Shown here in pieces: positions 1 through 7,034 of a stretch of 16,000 nucleotides of DNA. The first letter of the stretch is position 1; every line of letters begins with the position of its first letter. The stretch spans positions 1 through 16,000 of the forward strand of contig JALSQJ010000049.1 of assembly GCA_026985495.1 (NCBI GenBank). The letters run 5' to 3'. Made by a program: the position numbers and the translations under genes. The notes under the pieces were generated by a model, which was not told where the DNA came from, ran no database searches, and saw nothing but the letters and a program-made list of their open reading frames with translations. The stretch comes from Campylobacteraceae bacterium. GTDB lineage: Bacteria; Campylobacterota; Campylobacteria; Campylobacterales; Sulfurovaceae.

Positions 1-9
1 TTATGATAA

Positions 10-15
10 TATAAT
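10..15 (+). promoter_or_regulatory. Possible -10 element upstream of the GNAT gene
   Basis: TATAAT lies 19 bases before the GNAT start codon, in an A/T-rich stretch. It would give a 5' untranslated region of only about 12 bases carrying the AAAGGG at 23-28. No -35 can be judged because the window begins here. The spacing is tight, so the true promoter may lie further upstream. Confidence 0.3.
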
Positions 16-34
16 GTAAAATAAAGGGTTTTAG

Positions 35-520
35 ATGAATATTATTAGCAGTCAAAGATTAGAGTTAATAAAACCAAAATTGAAGCATTTTGAGAGGCTT
101 TATGAGGTATGTTTTAGTGATGCTGAAGTTATGGAGTATGTGGGTAAGAAGTTTTCTAAAAGTGTAGCAAAAGGGTTTTATGTAAAATATTTTTTAGAGT
201 TGCAAGAGTTTGAAGTTTTGGTTTTAAAGACAAATCAAGAGATTATTGGTTATGGTGGTGTTTGTGAATTTGAATTTAAAGGGTTTAATGGTTTAGAGCT
301 TGGGTATGTTTTGGGTAGGAAATATTGGGGTTTTGGGTATGCAACAGAGATTGCAAAGGCTCAGCTTGATTTTATTTTAGATTTAGGGAAAATGGCTTTT
401 GCAACTGCACATCCAAATAATATTGGCTCTAAAAAGATTTTAGAAAAGATTGGGATGAAGATAGTTGATAGTGAAGTTGAGATTGAGGATAGGGGGTTGA
501 GAGATGTTTACAAATTTTAG
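35..520 (+). CDS. GNAT-family N-acetyltransferase (RimJ/RimL-like)
   Basis: A 161-residue acetyl-CoA-dependent N-acetyltransferase of the RimJ/RimL-like GNAT branch, probably cytosolic; the substrate cannot be told from sequence. What is seen: an N-terminal 'SQRLELIKP' strand typical of the branch, a central strand region ending 'GLELGYVLG', then the acetyl-CoA loop 'RKYWGFGYATE' (about 95-105, matching the R/Q-x-x-G-x-G/A pattern) followed by its helix. A conserved C-terminal 'HPNNIGSKKILEKIGM' (126-141) matches the usual 'N..S..ll.k.GF' motif. Full length for the family. The ATG follows AAAGGG at a spacing of 6 bases. It stands alone: the next gene is 192 bases away, past a hairpin and a new promoter. 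Codon use is odd, with many GGG (Gly), AGG (Arg) and TTG (Leu) codons that are scarce in the ars genes next to it, which could mean recent acquisition. Family confident, function open. Confidence 0.85.
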   Translation: MNIISSQRLELIKPKLKHFERLYEVCFSDAEVMEYVGKKFSKSVAKGFYVKYFLELQEFEVLVLKTNQEIIGYGGVCEFEFKGFNGLELGYVLGRKYWGFGYATEIAKAQLDFILDLGKMAFATAHPNNIGSKKILEKIGMKIVDSEVEIEDRGLRDVYKF

Positions 521-533
521 AGATGAATTAAGA

Positions 534-551
534 GGAATACTATAGTATTCC
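534..551. repeat. Perfect 18-bp palindrome downstream of the GNAT gene
   Basis: The sequence GGAATACTATAGTATTCC equals its own reverse complement. As RNA it would form a 7-bp stem with a TATA loop, starting 14 bases after the GNAT stop codon. No T-run follows, so it is a poor intrinsic terminator. It could be an RNA 3' end hairpin or the binding site of a dimeric regulator. Confidence 0.6.
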
Positions 552-594
552 ATCAAACTCAGGTTAATATAAATTTTAGTTGATTTAGCAAAAT

Positions 595-632
595 GAGGAG
601 AGAATGAGATAAGAGTCTCCTCTTCTCTTTTT
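595..632 (+). terminator. Likely Rho-independent terminator of the GNAT gene
   Basis: GAGGAGA (595-601) pairs with TCTCCTC (616-622) across a 14-base loop, and the stem is followed by TTCTC and then an unbroken run of T. The loop is large and the stem is only 7 bp, so strength is uncertain. The position is right: after the GNAT gene and just before the ars promoter, so it would insulate the arsenic operon from upstream transcription. Confidence 0.6.
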
Positions 633-640
633 TTTAAAAT

Positions 641-660
641 ATATCAATATATCTTGATAT
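641..660. promoter_or_regulatory. Probable ArsR operator of the ars operon
   Basis: A perfect inverted repeat, ATATCAA (641-647), six-base spacer, TTGATAT (654-660). Dyads of the ATCAA-N6-TTGAT type with A/T-rich flanks are typical of ArsR/SmtB repressor sites (family knowledge). The right arm contains the likely -35 hexamer TTGATA of the promoter that drives the arsenic operon, so a bound ArsR dimer would block RNA polymerase. The cognate repressor would be the ArsR encoded at 1377-1691. Binding itself is inferred. Confidence 0.7.
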
Positions 661-683
661 ATTAAACTATAATAAGCTATACT
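654..683 (+). promoter_or_regulatory. Sigma-70 type promoter of the ars operon
   Basis: The -35 hexamer TTGATA (654-659) and -10 hexamer TATACT (678-683) are separated by 18 bases, with GC just before the -10 (GCTATACT), a context common in Campylobacterota promoters. An alternative -10, TATAAT, sits at 668-673 but is only 8 bases from the -35. Transcription would start near 690, about 23 bases before the reductase start codon. The core AATAAGCTATACT (671-683) recurs exactly on the other strand upstream of clpS. Confidence 0.6.
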
Positions 684-712
684 CTTAAAAATTTAATACG
701 AAAGCTTATCAA

Positions 713-1375
713 ATGAGTAAAAAAGTTCTTATATTATGTACAGGAAACTCTTGTAGAAGTATTATTGCTGAAGCACTTATCAATAAAAAACTACAAGGTA
801 TTCAAGCCTATAGTTCAGGAGTAAATCCTAGTGGAAAAGTCAATCCAAATGCTAAAAAAGTATTAGAGACACATCAAGCATGGAGAGAGGATTACCACTC
901 AAAAGAGATAAATAAAGTTAAAGATATTCACTTTGATTTAGTTGTTACCGTATGTGATAATGCAAAAGAGAGTTGCCCTACCTTTAATGGAGCAACCAAA
1001 GTTATCCATATAGGGTTTGAAGACCCAGATGGAAAAGAGTATGAAGAGTTTGAAAAAACTTACCAAGAGATAGATAAAATACTATTAACAAAAATTAAAG
1101 AGGAGTTATCGATGAGTATGAACAAAAATGTATTTAAAACCACCCAAGGGGTTAATATTAATTTTACAGGTGTTGTTGCAAAAGAGCAGATTATAAAAAT
1201 GGTTCAAAACTGTTCCACAGGGGCATGTGAATGTATGAGTGATGCCACTAAAAAGAAGATTACCAATATGGAAGTAGAGGGTAAAGATGGAGATGTAGAG
1301 CTTAAACTCTCTGGTGATATCTCTAAAGAGGAGATAGAAAAAGCATTGGCAAAATCTAAAGTTTTAAACCCTTAA
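713..1375 (+). CDS. arsC: Arsenate reductase (thioredoxin-type ArsC) fused to a small Cys-rich domain
   Basis: A 220-residue cytosolic protein. Residues 1 to about 131 form a complete low-molecular-weight-phosphatase-fold arsenate reductase. The P-loop is C9-TGNSC-R15, with C14 inside it; the resolving pair is C81 and C88 in 'CDNAKESCP', and the Asp-Pro catalytic acid is D104-P105. These match S. aureus pI258 ArsC (C10, R16, C82, C89, D105), with every residue shifted by one. That enzyme is 131 residues long, so residues 134-220 are an extra domain. This tail has predicted strand-helix-strand-strand-helix order and the motif N-C167-STGA-C172-E-C174-M, a Cys-X4-Cys-X-Cys set able to offer three thiolates. 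I do not recognise the tail family; an arsenite-holding or transfer role is inference. Only a weak ribosome site (GAAAG) precedes the ATG. First gene of the operon, one base before arsR. Confidence 0.92.
   Translation: MSKKVLILCTGNSCRSIIAEALINKKLQGIQAYSSGVNPSGKVNPNAKKVLETHQAWREDYHSKEINKVKDIHFDLVVTVCDNAKESCPTFNGATKVIHIGFEDPDGKEYEEFEKTYQEIDKILLTKIKEELSMSMNKNVFKTTQGVNINFTGVVAKEQIIKMVQNCSTGACECMSDATKKKITNMEVEGKDGDVELKLSGDISKEEIEKALAKSKVLNP
1098..1114 (+). promoter_or_regulatory. Internal Shine-Dalgarno and ATG at the ArsC domain boundary
   Basis: AAGAGGAG (1098-1105) lies 6 bases before an in-frame ATG (1112-1114), which encodes Met134 of the fused ArsC. It is a stronger ribosome binding site than the one before the annotated start at 713, and it sits where the reductase domain ends. 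Initiation here would yield a separate 87-residue protein consisting only of the Cys-rich tail (1112-1375). Translation from this site is inferred. Confidence 0.55.
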
Positions 1376-1376
1376 A

Positions 1377-1691
1377 ATGGATATTTTTCTCAAAACCATT
1401 GGGGCATTAAATGATGAAACCCGTCTAAAGATTTTACACTTTATTGACCACAATGAGGAGGTATGTGTTTGTGATATTGAGAAGAGTTTTAATATGATAC
1501 AATCACGCATATCTCGCCATTTAAAAATCTTAAAAGAGGCAGGTTTTTTAAAAGTTGAACGGCGTGGTCGTTGGGCTTTTTATGCCATACGCACCCCACT
1601 TGATAAGTTTAGACAATCTATCTTAGAAGAGATAAGCTATCTTGGCTTAGAACTCCCTACTCTAAAAAAGGAATGTAATGTTACTCGCTAG
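1377..1691 (+). CDS. arsR: ArsR-family arsenite-responsive transcriptional repressor
   Basis: A 104-residue winged-helix repressor of the ArsR/SmtB family, predicted to bind the operator at 641-660 and release it on As(III)/Sb(III) binding. The metal-site motif C30-V-C32-D lies at the start of helix alpha-3, as in E. coli ArsR (CVC at 32-34); the third E. coli ligand, C37, has no counterpart here. A lone C100 near the C-terminus is a possible extra ligand. The recognition helix is 'NMIQSRISRHLKILKEAGF' (39-57), followed by the wing 'VERRGRWAFYAI'. The ATG comes one base after the arsC stop with no clear ribosome site of its own, so translation is probably coupled. The last 14 bases overlap arsB. 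Being second in the operon is less usual than the common arsR-first order. Confidence 0.93.
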   Translation: MDIFLKTIGALNDETRLKILHFIDHNEEVCVCDIEKSFNMIQSRISRHLKILKEAGFLKVERRGRWAFYAIRTPLDKFRQSILEEISYLGLELPTLKKECNVTR

Positions 1692-2937
1692 TCTGCTTTT
1701 TTTGGTCACTCTCATTTTTGTAATTTGGCAACCCAAAGGGTTACAAATTGGAACTACAGCTGTTATTGGTGCTGTTATTGCCCTACTTTTAGGGGTTGTC
1801 TCTTTTGAAGATGTTGGAGTAGTTACATCTATTGTTTGGGACGCTACTTTAGCATTTATTGGTATTATTATCCTCTCAATGGTACTAGACGAGATAGGTT
1901 TCTTTGAGTGGTGTGCTATCAAAATGGCAAAACTTTCACATGGCAATGGTCATCTTATGTTTGTATATGCCCTACTCTTAGGGGCATTTGTCTCTGCACT
2001 ATTTGCCAACGATGGAGCAGCCCTCATCTTAACCCCTATTCTCTTAGCTAAAATGCGTATTTTAAAGCTCAATATCAAAACCATTTTAGCTTTTTTACTA
2101 GCAGGTGGATTTATTAGCGATTCAGCATCTTTGCCTTTTGTATTCTCAAATCTTACTAACATTGTCACAGCAAACTACTTTAATATTGGTTTCGCAGAGT
2201 ATTTATCGATGATGATTACTCCTTTTGTGGTCTCTGTAATTGTCTCCATTGGCGTATTATGGCTTATCCTTAGAAAAGATATTCCTCAAAACATCGATAT
2301 ATCTCTACTAAAAGATGAAGCAGAAGTACTAAAAAGCAAAACCCTCTTTAACTTCTCTTGGCTATTTTTAGCCCTACTTATTGGAGGATACTTCATAGGA
2401 GACTACTTTAACTTACCTGTTAGCCTATTTGCTCTAGGTGGGGGTGTACTCTTTTTAGCAATTTCTAGTTATCTAAAAACAGTCGATGCAAAAGCCATCA
2501 TCAAAAATGCCCCTTGGCAAGTAGTTTGGTTTAGTATTGGGCTTTACATTGTGGTCTATGGACTTAAAAATGCAGGACTTACCGACTACCTAACCCTTGT
2601 TTTAGAAGATTTAAACACAAGAGGAGATACCATTGCCATTGTAGGTACAGGATTTATTTCAGCTATACTTTCAGCCATTATGAACAATATGCCTACTGTT
2701 ATGATTATGGATATATCACTACAGAATATTGGCAACGAAGCTCTAGCCTATGCAAACATCATAGGTTGTAACTTAGGACCCAAAATGACACCATTTGGAA
2801 GTTTAGCCACCCTACTTTGGTTACACGTCTTAGCACAAAAGGGAGTGAAAATTGGGTTTTGGCAATATAGTAAATTTGGATTGATAATTACCCCACCTGT
2901 ATTATTGGTGGTCTTATTGAGTTTGGCATATTTGTAA
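1678..2937 (+). CDS. arsB: Arsenite/antimonite efflux transporter ArsB
   Basis: A 419-residue inner-membrane transporter that expels As(OH)3/Sb(OH)3, the last gene of the ars operon. It matches the E. coli ArsB type along its length: 'LDEIGFFEW' near residue 71, 'ALFANDGAALILTPI' about 107-121, 'AGGFISDSASLPFVFSNL' about 142-159, 'APWQVVWFSIGLYIVVYGLKNAGLTDYL' around 279-306, 'SAIMNNMPTVMIM' around 330-343, and 'GCNLGPKMTPFGSLATLLWLHVL' near 364-386. About a dozen hydrophobic segments can be seen, as expected for the ion-transporter superfamily, and the length is normal (E. coli ArsB is about 429). The ATG follows AAAAAGGA with 5 bases of spacing, inside the end of arsR, so translation is likely coupled. 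No arsA or arsD is present, so export would be driven by the membrane potential. Confidence 0.95.
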   Translation: MLLASLLFLVTLIFVIWQPKGLQIGTTAVIGAVIALLLGVVSFEDVGVVTSIVWDATLAFIGIIILSMVLDEIGFFEWCAIKMAKLSHGNGHLMFVYALLLGAFVSALFANDGAALILTPILLAKMRILKLNIKTILAFLLAGGFISDSASLPFVFSNLTNIVTANYFNIGFAEYLSMMITPFVVSVIVSIGVLWLILRKDIPQNIDISLLKDEAEVLKSKTLFNFSWLFLALLIGGYFIGDYFNLPVSLFALGGGVLFLAISSYLKTVDAKAIIKNAPWQVVWFSIGLYIVVYGLKNAGLTDYLTLVLEDLNTRGDTIAIVGTGFISAILSAIMNNMPTVMIMDISLQNIGNEALAYANIIGCNLGPKMTPFGSLATLLWLHVLAQKGVKIGFWQYSKFGLIITPPVLLVVLLSLAYL

Positions 2938-2941
2938 GCCT

Positions 2942-2967
2942 GTAGGTCGGGTTGTCCTCATCCCGAC
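2942..2967 (+). repeat. REP-like palindrome, copy 1
   Basis: The tetranucleotide GTAG (2942-2945) is followed by GTCGGG (2946-2951), a 10-base interior, and CCCGAC (2962-2967). A 5' GTAG or GGAG next to an imperfect palindrome is the hallmark of REP elements mobilised by RAYT transposases (family knowledge). The interior TTGTCCTCAT closely resembles that of copy 2 read on the other strand. It begins five bases after the arsB stop codon and is far richer in GC than the surrounding DNA. Confidence 0.6.
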
Positions 2968-3027
2968 AAATTATTTATATGTGAATGTTTATTTGTTTTA
3001 TTATGGTTTTTATCTATACCTATTTAC

Positions 3028-3052
3028 GTCGGCATAGGAGAAACCGACCTAC
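3028..3052 (-). repeat. REP-like palindrome, copy 2 (inverted)
   Basis: Read on the minus strand: GTAG (3052-3049), GTCGG (3048-3044), an interior of 11 bases, then CCGAC (3032-3028). The first nine bases, GTAGGTCGG, are identical to copy 1 and the interiors share TCCT. The two copies face each other about 60 bases apart, a BIME-like arrangement. They also form a 9-bp long-range inverted repeat (2942-2950 with 3044-3052). Lying between the convergent ars and clpS-tal operons, they may help end transcription from both sides. Confidence 0.55.
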
Positions 3053-3074
3053 GCCGTTTCCAATCTTATTTTAG

Positions 3075-4070
3075 CTACTTAATCTGCTCTAACATATCTT
3101 TAAATGACTCTTCAAAAGCAACAAGCCCTTCATCTAGGAGTTGTTTATAAATCTTATCCATATTGAACCCATTATCTTCTAAATTCATAAAATATCCATT
3201 GATAACACTATTTTCAATAGGTAAAAGCTCTTTAGTATCGTCTGTTTTAAGTTGAGCTTCAATGGTTGCTAAAGGAGCTGTATTTACAGAGTGAGAAGCC
3301 ATAAGCTCTTTAATATAGTAGTTTGGAGCTAAACTATCCCCTTTTACACCTGTACTTGCAAATAGAGCTCTAATATTGGGAATACTATTCCCCTCTATCA
3401 TATTGTAAATTTTAGCAGCATTATAGATACCTGTTTTTGCTGGGTCAATCCCTACAGCTTCAAGTTCATCATCTAACATACGATCAAAACGGCTTACAAA
3501 AATAGAGATAACACCTTCTACTCTACATGCTCCATAAGTTTCACCTTTTTGAATACCTTTTGTCATTGCTTTAAAACATTGAATTGCTTGTTTCGGAGAG
3601 AAGACAAGTGTTGCATTTACAGATATTCCATCTGCCATAAGTGCTGTCATCGCTTCATATCCAGCAACAGTAGCAGGAACTTTAATCATAACATTTGGTT
3701 CGCCAATCTCTTTAAAGAGACGTTTCCCCTCCTCTATAGTTCCTTTTGTATCGTTACATAAAAATGGGTCAACCTCAATAGAGATATATCCATCATTACC
3801 TGCATTGTAAAGAGGTCTAAGCATCTGTGCAGCAGTTCGAATATCTTCAATAGCTAACGCTTCATACTTCTCTTTAGCACTCTTACCTTCCAATGAAATC
3901 AACTGCTCTTTATAGGCAGGAGATGTAGTAATGGCATTTGCAAAAATAGCAGGGTTTGATGTTGCACCATTTACTATCCCTTTTTCAATTAATGCTGAAA
4001 ATTCATTTTTCAGATAATCTCTCTCTATAAAATCTAACCACAATGAGAAGTTAATATCTCTATTTACCAT
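3075..4070 (-). CDS. tal: Transaldolase
   Basis: A 331-residue cytosolic enzyme of the non-oxidative pentose phosphate pathway that moves a dihydroxyacetone unit from sedoheptulose 7-phosphate to glyceraldehyde 3-phosphate. Signatures: 'SLWLDFI' (9-15), 'GATSNPAIF' (35-43), 'SIEVDPFL' (97-104), the Schiff-base lysine K130 in 'NVMIKVPAT', 'GISVNATLVFS' (148-158), and 'RVEGVISIFVSRFDRMLD' (183-200). Length and the extended C-terminal part suggest the Tal group seen in actinobacteria and Campylobacterota rather than the short TalC/FSA type. The ATG is preceded by AGGAG about 9 bases upstream, which overlaps the aat stop codon; the gap to aat is 12 bases. It is the last gene of the clpS-clpA-aat-tal unit. 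A metabolic gene at the end of a proteolysis operon is probably a hitchhiker. Confidence 0.95.
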   Translation of the reverse strand: MVNRDINFSLWLDFIERDYLKNEFSALIEKGIVNGATSNPAIFANAITTSPAYKEQLISLEGKSAKEKYEALAIEDIRTAAQMLRPLYNAGNDGYISIEVDPFLCNDTKGTIEEGKRLFKEIGEPNVMIKVPATVAGYEAMTALMADGISVNATLVFSPKQAIQCFKAMTKGIQKGETYGACRVEGVISIFVSRFDRMLDDELEAVGIDPAKTGIYNAAKIYNMIEGNSIPNIRALFASTGVKGDSLAPNYYIKELMASHSVNTAPLATIEAQLKTDDTKELLPIENSVINGYFMNLEDNGFNMDKIYKQLLDEGLVAFEESFKDMLEQIK

Positions 4071-4082
4071 TACTATTTACTC

Positions 4083-4811
4083 CTAAATCTCTTTATACTT
4101 CCAACTCCAATCTCTCCACGAACCAAAGTCAGTCTCTCTTGTTAATGTTGCATCTAATGCATCTAAAAAATCGTCTCTATCTATCAGTTTCGCCCCCCAT
4201 TTTAGAAGGTGAGGTGTCTCTACTTGACAGTCGATAAAATCATAACTTTTTTTCACACAAATATCACTTAATGCAAAGAGAGAAACTTTAGAAGCATCAG
4301 ACATTAATGAGAACATAGATTCGCCAAAAAAACCTCTACCCATTGCTATACCATAAAGACCCCCTACCAACTCTCCCTCAAAATAGGTCTCTATTGAGTG
4401 TGCAAATCCCATGCGATGCAACTCAATATATGCCTCCTTCATCTCTTTTGTAAGCCAAGTACCCTCTTGCCCCTCTCGTGGAACAGTGCTACAATAAGTA
4501 ATAACCTCTTCAAATGCATGGTCAAATTTTACTTCAAAGCCTTTGTTGCGTAAGATACGACGAAATGATTTACTTGTTTTAAAATCTTTAGGAAATAGAA
4601 CCAAACGAGGATTGGGAGACCACCAAAGAATGGGGTCATCTTCACTATACCATGGGAAAATACCTTCACGGTAAGCTTTTAAGATACGATTGGGATTTAA
4701 ATCACCACCATAGGCGACTAACCCCTCTTCACTTGCCCCTCTAGCAGAGGGGAAGATATGTGCAGAACGAAGTTGGGGAAGTATAAAGTTGTCATCATAA
4801 ATTGAAAACAA
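4083..4811 (-). CDS. aat: Leucyl/phenylalanyl-tRNA-protein transferase
   Basis: A 242-residue enzyme that transfers Leu or Phe from aminoacyl-tRNA to proteins with an N-terminal Lys or Arg, creating N-degrons for ClpS-ClpAP. Family motifs are clear: 'GLVAYGGDLNPNRILKAYREGIFPWY' (30-55), 'WWSPNPRLVLFP' (63-74), 'EGTWLTKEMKEAYIELH' (116-132), 'GGLYGIAMGRGFFGESMFS' (150-168) with E164 at the position of E. coli E156, and 'IDCQ' (193-196) with D194/Q196 matching E. coli D186/Q188. The start is a TTG (4811-4809) about 10 bases after GAGGAG; no in-frame ATG occurs until well inside the fold. The start lies within the last codons of clpA (17-base overlap), so translation is probably coupled. Length is normal for the family. 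Confidence 0.94.
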   Translation of the reverse strand: MFSIYDDNFILPQLRSAHIFPSARGASEEGLVAYGGDLNPNRILKAYREGIFPWYSEDDPILWWSPNPRLVLFPKDFKTSKSFRRILRNKGFEVKFDHAFEEVITYCSTVPREGQEGTWLTKEMKEAYIELHRMGFAHSIETYFEGELVGGLYGIAMGRGFFGESMFSLMSDASKVSLFALSDICVKKSYDFIDCQVETPHLLKWGAKLIDRDDFLDALDATLTRETDFGSWRDWSWKYKEI

Positions 4812-7005
4812 AATCTAACTTCTCCTCTTTGTAGGTTACTTTTACAGAACCTCCATTTTTAAGTTTACCAAAGAGAATCTCATCGGTAAGTGCCTCTTTA
4901 ATCTCATTGTCAATCACACGACCAATCTCTCTTGCACCATAGATATCAGAGTAACCCTCTTTAGCAATATATCGACGAGCTTTTTTACCAAGTTTAATAG
5001 TAATATCTTTACTTGCCATCTGCTCATTAAGTTTAACAATTTCACGCTCTACAATCTTCTCAATCACTTCAAGAGAGAGATGTTTAAACTCAACAACTGC
5101 ACTTAGACGATTTCTAAACTCTGGAGAGAAGAAATCTTTTAATGCATTATCAGTTTTTGCACTAGTATCCTTGTTAAAGCCCATTACATTTGCCTCTTTA
5201 GTTCCAAGATTTGAGGTCATAATTAGAACAACATTTTTAAAATCACTTACCATTCCATTGTTGTCGGTCAATTTTGCACCGTCCATTACTTGGAGTAGAA
5301 TATTCATAATATCTGGATGAGCCTTCTCAACCTCATCAAGAAGAAGAACCATATGTGGATTTTTCTTAACCATTTCAGTCAATAGTCCACCCTGCTCATA
5401 CCCAACATACCCTGGAGGTGCTCCAATAAGACGACTAAGTGAATGTTTCTCCATATACTCACTCATATCAAGACGTTCAAAGTGAATACTCATGCTATCT
5501 GCTAACTCTTGACTAAGTGCTGTCTTACCAACCCCAGTAGGTCCAACAAATAGGAACGAACCAATAGGTGAATTCTCTTGATTAAGCCCTGCATAAGAGC
5601 GTTTAATAGCATGGACTACAGCATCTACAGCACTATCTTGACCAATAATTTTAGACTTAATCTCTTTTGCCATATCTTTAAGTTTTGAAACATCATCTGA
5701 CGAGACAACAGTTGATGGTAACTTCAACATTCTAGCTACCGATGCCTCTATGTCACTACTTACTACGGTAACGTTCTCTCTACCTTGCAACATAAAATGA
5801 GCCCCTACCTCATCTATAATATCCATCGCTTTATCTGGTAAAAAACGATCATGTAGATACTTGACACTCAAATCAACAGCAGATTGTAATGCCTCATCTG
5901 AAAAGGAGATTTTATGATAGGCTTCATATTTACTCTTAATTCCTTGTAAAATCACTAAAGTATCAGCAGTTGAAGGCTCATCAATATCTATTTTAGAAAA
6001 ACGACGAGAGAGAGCTTTGTCTTTGTCTAAGTGGTTTCTAAACTCTGCATAAGTAGTTGCCCCAATACACTTCAACTCTCCTCGTGCAAGAGCTGGTTTT
6101 AAGAGGTTTGCTGCGTCCATACTTCCACCACTTGTTGAACCTGCTCCTACAAGGGTATGAATCTCATCTATAAAAATAATCGCTTTATCTATGGTTTTAA
6201 TTTCACTCAATACACCTTTAAGACGCTTCTCAAAGTCACCTCTATATTTTGTACCTGAAATCATTGCACCTAAGTCTAACCCAAATATCTTACTCCCTTT
6301 TAAAACATCTGGAACATCATCTTCTGCTACCTTAAGTGCTAACCCTTCAGCAATGGCTGTTTTACCAACCCCTGGTTCACCAACCAAAAGAGGATTGTTT
6401 TTCTTTCTTCTACAGAGTGTCTGCATCACACGGTCAATCTCCTCTTGCCGTCCAACAACAGGGTCAATCTTCCCACTCTTTGCAACAGCTACAAGCTCAA
6501 TGGTATATGCAGATAAATTTGGGTGTTCATCTTCATCTTCATGCTCATCTAATGCCTCTGTTGTATCATTTAAATCAGTATGAGATATAACCTCCAATAT
6601 ATCTAATCTAGTTACACCCTCATGCGTCAACACAGCATAAGCGTATGATTTCTCTTGAGTAAATATAGAAGCTAGTAAGTCACCTATTTTTGCCTCTGTA
6701 CGACCAGAAGAGTTGATGTGACTTACCATATCGTTCATCACATTTGAAAGTGTTACTGTCTCATATGGGTTATGCTCTTGTCCATCTTCAAGCTCTTCCA
6801 TAACAGGATTATTACTCTCTATATAGTTCAGAGTTAACTCTTTCATCTCCTCAACATTGGCACCAATAAGTGACAATATCTCCTCTCCTTTTTTACTTTT
6901 TAAAATAGATAAAAAGATATGCTCTAGCGTTAGATATTCATGTCTGCTCTCTTTTGCAAACTTCACTGACTCCCTAAAAATGTTGTTTAATTCTATACTT
7001 ATCAT
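4795..7005 (-). CDS. clpA: ATP-dependent Clp protease ATP-binding subunit ClpA
   Basis: A 736-residue AAA+ unfoldase that feeds substrates to ClpP (not in this window). An N-terminal Clp repeat domain (about 1-145, 'RHEYLTLEHIFLSIL') is followed by an acidic linker (148-161). First AAA module: Walker A 209-216 (GEPGVGKT), Walker B 'AIIFIDEIH' with D280/E281, and R334/R335 near the arginine finger. Second AAA module: Walker A 488-495 (GPTGVGKT), Walker B 'VLLLDEVEKAH' with D557/E558, and 'FSPEFRNRL' (626-634). There is no ClpB-type coiled-coil middle domain, which rules out ClpB. The tripeptide MGF (608-610) lies where E. coli ClpA has its ClpP-docking IGL loop. ATG with AAGGAG 7 bases upstream. 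It follows clpS by 29 bases and overlaps aat. Confidence 0.96.
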   Translation of the reverse strand: MISIELNNIFRESVKFAKESRHEYLTLEHIFLSILKSKKGEEILSLIGANVEEMKELTLNYIESNNPVMEELEDGQEHNPYETVTLSNVMNDMVSHINSSGRTEAKIGDLLASIFTQEKSYAYAVLTHEGVTRLDILEVISHTDLNDTTEALDEHEDEDEHPNLSAYTIELVAVAKSGKIDPVVGRQEEIDRVMQTLCRRKKNNPLLVGEPGVGKTAIAEGLALKVAEDDVPDVLKGSKIFGLDLGAMISGTKYRGDFEKRLKGVLSEIKTIDKAIIFIDEIHTLVGAGSTSGGSMDAANLLKPALARGELKCIGATTYAEFRNHLDKDKALSRRFSKIDIDEPSTADTLVILQGIKSKYEAYHKISFSDEALQSAVDLSVKYLHDRFLPDKAMDIIDEVGAHFMLQGRENVTVVSSDIEASVARMLKLPSTVVSSDDVSKLKDMAKEIKSKIIGQDSAVDAVVHAIKRSYAGLNQENSPIGSFLFVGPTGVGKTALSQELADSMSIHFERLDMSEYMEKHSLSRLIGAPPGYVGYEQGGLLTEMVKKNPHMVLLLDEVEKAHPDIMNILLQVMDGAKLTDNNGMVSDFKNVVLIMTSNLGTKEANVMGFNKDTSAKTDNALKDFFSPEFRNRLSAVVEFKHLSLEVIEKIVEREIVKLNEQMASKDITIKLGKKARRYIAKEGYSDIYGAREIGRVIDNEIKEALTDEILFGKLKNGGSVKVTYKEEKLDFVFNL

Positions 7006-7034
7006 TTTTTCTCCTTTTAAAAATGTTTATCTAA

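Noticed and set aside
6191..6590. Plus-strand frames of 130 and 84 codons inside clpA
   Set aside because: Antisense to the first AAA module of clpA; low-complexity Ser/Gln-rich products and no ribosome site of note.
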